This document shows, one piece after another, positions 61,721-64,000 of a stretch of 64,000 nt of DNA. The notes beneath the pieces are model-generated. The model saw only the letters and a list, made by a program, of their open reading frames with translations. It had not been told where the DNA came from and did not search any database. The stretch comes from Mycolicibacterium goodii (GTDB lineage Bacteria; Actinomycetota; Actinomycetes; Mycobacteriales; Mycobacteriaceae): NCBI RefSeq assembly GCF_022370755.2, contig NZ_CP092364.2, positions 1,798,001 through 1,862,000 on the forward strand. Direction: 5' to 3'. A program made the position numbers and the translations under genes. Every line of letters begins with the position of its first letter. Position 1 is the stretch's first letter.

Positions 61721-62712
61721 GCATGTCGAGTGGGGGAGACGGCAGCAAGCGCCGAATGGGCAGACCGAACATCGTGACGTTGACGATCAATCCGGCGCTG
61801 GACATCACGACCTGTGCCGACCAGGTTCGCCACACGGACAAGATCCGTTGTGGTGCAACCCGGTACGATCCAGGCGGCGGCGGGATAAACGTGGCCCGCG
61901 TCGCGCACGTCCTGGACGGACCAGTCGTTGCCGTGTTCACATCTGGCGGGCCCACCGGTGCGATGGTGGCCGACCTGGTGCGACGCGAAGGTGTGGCGTA
62001 CCGACCTGTCGAAATCTCAGGGGTGACGCGTGAGAGCTTCACCATCAATGAGGGTTGCACGGGCAAGCAGTTCCGATTCGTTTTGCCGGGCCCGCATCTG
62101 ACCTTGCCTGAACAGGCACAATGCGTGGAAAATCTGCGTCGTCACGCCATGTCGGCGGAGTTCGTGGTCGCCAGTGGCAGTCTGCCACCGGGTGTGGATC
62201 CCCAGTTCTATCAGCAGATTGCCGATGTCTGTCGCGAATTCGGGGTACCGCTCCTCCTCGACACCTCGGGCGGGGGACTGTCGCACATCGAATCGGGAAT
62301 CTTCGTGCTGAAGCTCAGTTTGCGTGAGTTGCGCGAATGCACCGGCAGGGAACTGACCACCGAGCGTGAGCAGGTCGCCGCGGCCAGGGAACTCATCGAG
62401 CGTGGCGTGACGGATGCGGTCATCGTGTCGTTGGGGGCCGACGGAGCACTCATGGTGACGGCGCGTCAGAGCCAACGGTTCAAGGCCGTGCCGGTCGCAT
62501 CGGGTAGCGGGGTCGGGGCAGGGGATGCGATGGTCGCGGCCATCACGGTCGGCCTGAGCCGCGGATGGCCGCTGTCCAAGTCGGTGCGTTACGGCATCGC
62601 GGCCGGCGCGGCGATGCTGCTGACCCCGGGTACCGCGGTGTGCGAACGCGCGGAGGTGGAGCGGTTGTTCGCGTTGACGGCCGAGCCCGAGGACCTCACC
62701 TTGGGGTGGTGA
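61717..62712 (+). CDS. pfkB: PfkB-family sugar kinase (Rv2029c-like)
   Basis: A 331-residue ribokinase-fold kinase. INPALDITT and [11 protein letters not shown] (about 48-58) give the substrate site, and [13 protein letters not shown] (about 265-277) the anion hole and catalytic Asp. It resembles 6-phosphofructokinase 2 (PfkB, LacC group). The GTG start overlaps the upstream stop (GTGA), and a second ATG lies two codons later. Pairing with the Rv2030c-like gene is the order seen in the tuberculosis DosR regulon. It overlaps the convergent WS/DGAT gene by 17 bases. Confidence 0.88.
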   Translation: MSMSSGGDGSKRRMGRPNIVTLTINPALDITTCADQVRHTDKIRCGATRYDPGGGGINVARVAHVLDGPVVAVFTSGGPTGAMVADLVRREGVAYRPVEISGVTRESFTINEGCTGKQFRFVLPGPHLTLPEQAQCVENLRRHAMSAEFVVASGSLPPGVDPQFYQQIADVCREFGVPLLLDTSGGGLSHIESGIFVLKLSLRELRECTGRELTTEREQVAAARELIERGVTDAVIVSLGADGALMVTARQSQRFKAVPVASGSGVGAGDAMVAAITVGLSRGWPLSKSVRYGIAAGAAMLLTPGTAVCERAEVERLFALTAEPEDLTLGW

Positions 62713-64000
62713 CGAGCGTGAGGATGGCGCTGGGGGTGCGCCGGGTGGGAAGGTCGGCGGTCGCGGCCAGGCGCACCACGGCACGCCCAATGTCCTCGGC
62801 GAGGACTTCGACGTCGGGAATGGCGTCGAAGTCCGCGGTGATCCCGAAGACGAGATCGTCGGCGTAGCTCAGGATGGCGACACCGGTGCGGAGACCGAGC
62901 GCGATCGGCGGGATCGGCACCACCCGAACCACTCGGTGTCCCAACAGTTCCAAGTGTTTGCGCGGACCGGGAACGTTGGTGGCCAAGGTGACCACGCTCT
63001 GCTGGGGCATCCTGACCGCCGCACGCACGAGCAGTGTCGTGATCCCGGACGGCAGCGAGTTCACCGCCGAGACGAAGACGCTGCCGGCTTGGCGTTGCCC
63101 GGTGCGTTTGGCGTTCTCCATGCGTTGATGAACAGTGAGGAGCTGTTCGACCGGGTCCCGGATGTCCACGGGCAGGCACGGCAGCATGAGCGATACGCGA
63201 TTGTCCACCTGGCCGGCCGCGTCGCTCGAGCGCACCGACACGGGCACCAGGGTGCGCAGAGAACGTGGGCCAGGACGTTCGCCGCGGCGGATCATGGCGG
63301 CACGGAAGCTGTCGGTGATCGCGGCGAGGGCGACATCGTTGATGGTCACGTCGTATGCGTGGCAGATTCTGCCCACGTCGCTCAGTGACACCTGTGTCGA
63401 TGCGTATCGGCGCAGATCGGACACCCGTCCGCGCAGAGGCAGGGAGTGGGGATCCAAAAGGCCGGTGGCGATCTGGAGCGCGCCCTCGGCCACCCGTACG
63501 ACCTCGGATCCCACCGACGCGGTGGTCTCGATCGCGGAGCGGATCAGCCGCACGGGGTTGAGGGTGAACTCGAAAGGCTGATGCTTCTGCGGTGCACTCT
63601 GTTTGGCCGCATCGATGTCGGAGGTGAACGAATCGACGGTGCCCTCGTCGGACAGATATGACAACAACTGCGCGACTGCGATGCCGTCGGCGATGCAGTG
63701 GTGGATTTTCATCAGGATCGCCCACTGGTCCGACGGCAGTCCCTCGATGATCCAGCATTCCCACAGCGGGCGAGACCTGTCGAGCCGGCGTTCCATGATG
63801 TCGGCGACCACGCCGAACAGCGCGGCGTCGTCACCGGGTTGCGGCACGGCGGTGCGCCGAACGTGGTGCGCGACGCTGAACTCGTGGGCCTCGACCCACT
63901 GCGGAGCCGAGAGGTCGAGCGGTTGACGGTCGACAATCTGGGTGAATCGGGGGATCGACAGAAGTCGGTTGTAGACGCTGCCCAGGAGTACGCGGTCGGC
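62696..64000 (-). CDS. Wax ester synthase/diacylglycerol acyltransferase (WS/DGAT), 5' end off window
   Basis: An acyltransferase of the bifunctional WS/DGAT (Tgs) family. The frame stays open to base 64000, so 434 codons of the C-terminal part are seen and only a short N-terminal piece is missing. The catalytic HHxxxDG is present as KIHHCIADGIAV. PLWECWIIEGL just before it and NVPGPRKHLELLGH near the C-terminus are also conserved. It makes triacylglycerol or wax esters from acyl-CoA. Tgs1 (Rv3130c) is DosR-controlled in tuberculosis, but the promoter here is outside the window. Confidence 0.88.
   Translation of the reverse strand, partial: ADRVLLGSVYNRLLSIPRFTQIVDRQPLDLSAPQWVEAHEFSVAHHVRRTAVPQPGDDAALFGVVADIMERRLDRSRPLWECWIIEGLPSDQWAILMKIHHCIADGIAVAQLLSYLSDEGTVDSFTSDIDAAKQSAPQKHQPFEFTLNPVRLIRSAIETTASVGSEVVRVAEGALQIATGLLDPHSLPLRGRVSDLRRYASTQVSLSDVGRICHAYDVTINDVALAAITDSFRAAMIRRGERPGPRSLRTLVPVSVRSSDAAGQVDNRVSLMLPCLPVDIRDPVEQLLTVHQRMENAKRTGQRQAGSVFVSAVNSLPSGITTLLVRAAVRMPQQSVVTLATNVPGPRKHLELLGHRVVRVVPIPPIALGLRTGVAILSYADDLVFGITADFDAIPDVEVLAEDIGRAVVRLAATADLPTRRTPSAILTLVTTPR

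Noticed and set aside
1..64000. Search by eye for tRNA/rRNA genes, CRISPR arrays, transposases and attachment sites
   Set aside because: None seen; no repeated direct units with spacers, no transposase motifs and no tRNA-like cloverleaf noticed. A covariance-model search would be decisive for RNA genes.

Overview
The window is GC-rich actinobacterial DNA with dense, often translationally coupled genes, many GTG starts and no visible tRNA, rRNA, CRISPR array or insertion sequence. The right third points to a mycobacterium, most likely an environmental or fast-growing Mycobacteriaceae species. It holds two Acg-type nitroreductases, a trehalose-phosphatase/GH65 fusion like OtsB1, a tandem universal stress protein, an Rv1738-like DUF1876 protein, a phosphoribosyltransferase/erythromycin-esterase fusion like Rv2030c, a PfkB kinase, a WS/DGAT wax-ester synthase and several matches to the DosR (DevR) binding box. 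The species call is inference from family recognition; no database was searched.

Layout. 1-1.1 kb: the 5' part of a glutamate-5-kinase-like gene (off the left edge) and a decayed Gfo/Idh/MocA oxidoreductase. 1.2-12.7 kb: a redox catabolic region with two paralogous GMC oxidoreductases, an aldo/keto reductase, a thiamine-diphosphate enzyme divergent from a PucR-type regulator, a large FMN/4Fe-4S/FAD oxidoreductase and an MFS permease. 12.9-19.2 kb: a run of a histidinol-dehydrogenase-like enzyme, a VOC protein, an aspartate ammonia-lyase and a ThuA-like protein, then an APC permease. 19.3-23.5 kb: a LacI regulator, a mycofactocin-type SDR, and a divergent LLM flavoprotein and alpha/beta hydrolase, with two LacI-like operators between them. 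23.5-30.6 kb: a coupled five-gene acyl-CoA operon (enoyl reductase-like SDR, CoA ligase, acyl-CoA dehydrogenase, enoyl-CoA hydratase, MFS) divergent from a TetR regulator, with two copies of one operator motif. 31.3-43.6 kb: an ABC importer operon, a GAF/PucR regulator, and a divergent operon of ALDH, MFS, dihydroxypyridine-hydroxylase-like monooxygenase, cupin, ACMSD-like amidohydrolase and Old Yellow Enzyme, which looks like a catabolic unit for a hydroxylated (hetero)aromatic. 43.6-47 kb: a second FAD monooxygenase, an azoreductase, a small secreted protein and a methyltransferase.

47-64 kb is a dormancy/hypoxia-type island. DosR-like boxes precede acg, the usp-acg2 pair, a 2-oxoacid dehydrogenase operon and the DUF1876-PRT/esterase-pfkB run. 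The most unusual content is (i) an acyl carrier protein encoded as the last, overlapping gene of the E1alpha-E1beta-E2 operon and (ii) a translationally coupled pair of KAS III-type proteins, one with an intact Cys-His-Asn triad and one with the nucleophilic Cys position occupied by Glu. Together with the wax-ester synthase, these suggest an oxygen-limitation-responsive acyl-transfer route that I cannot match to a described pathway; this is a hypothesis. Three tail-to-tail gene overlaps also fall in this island.
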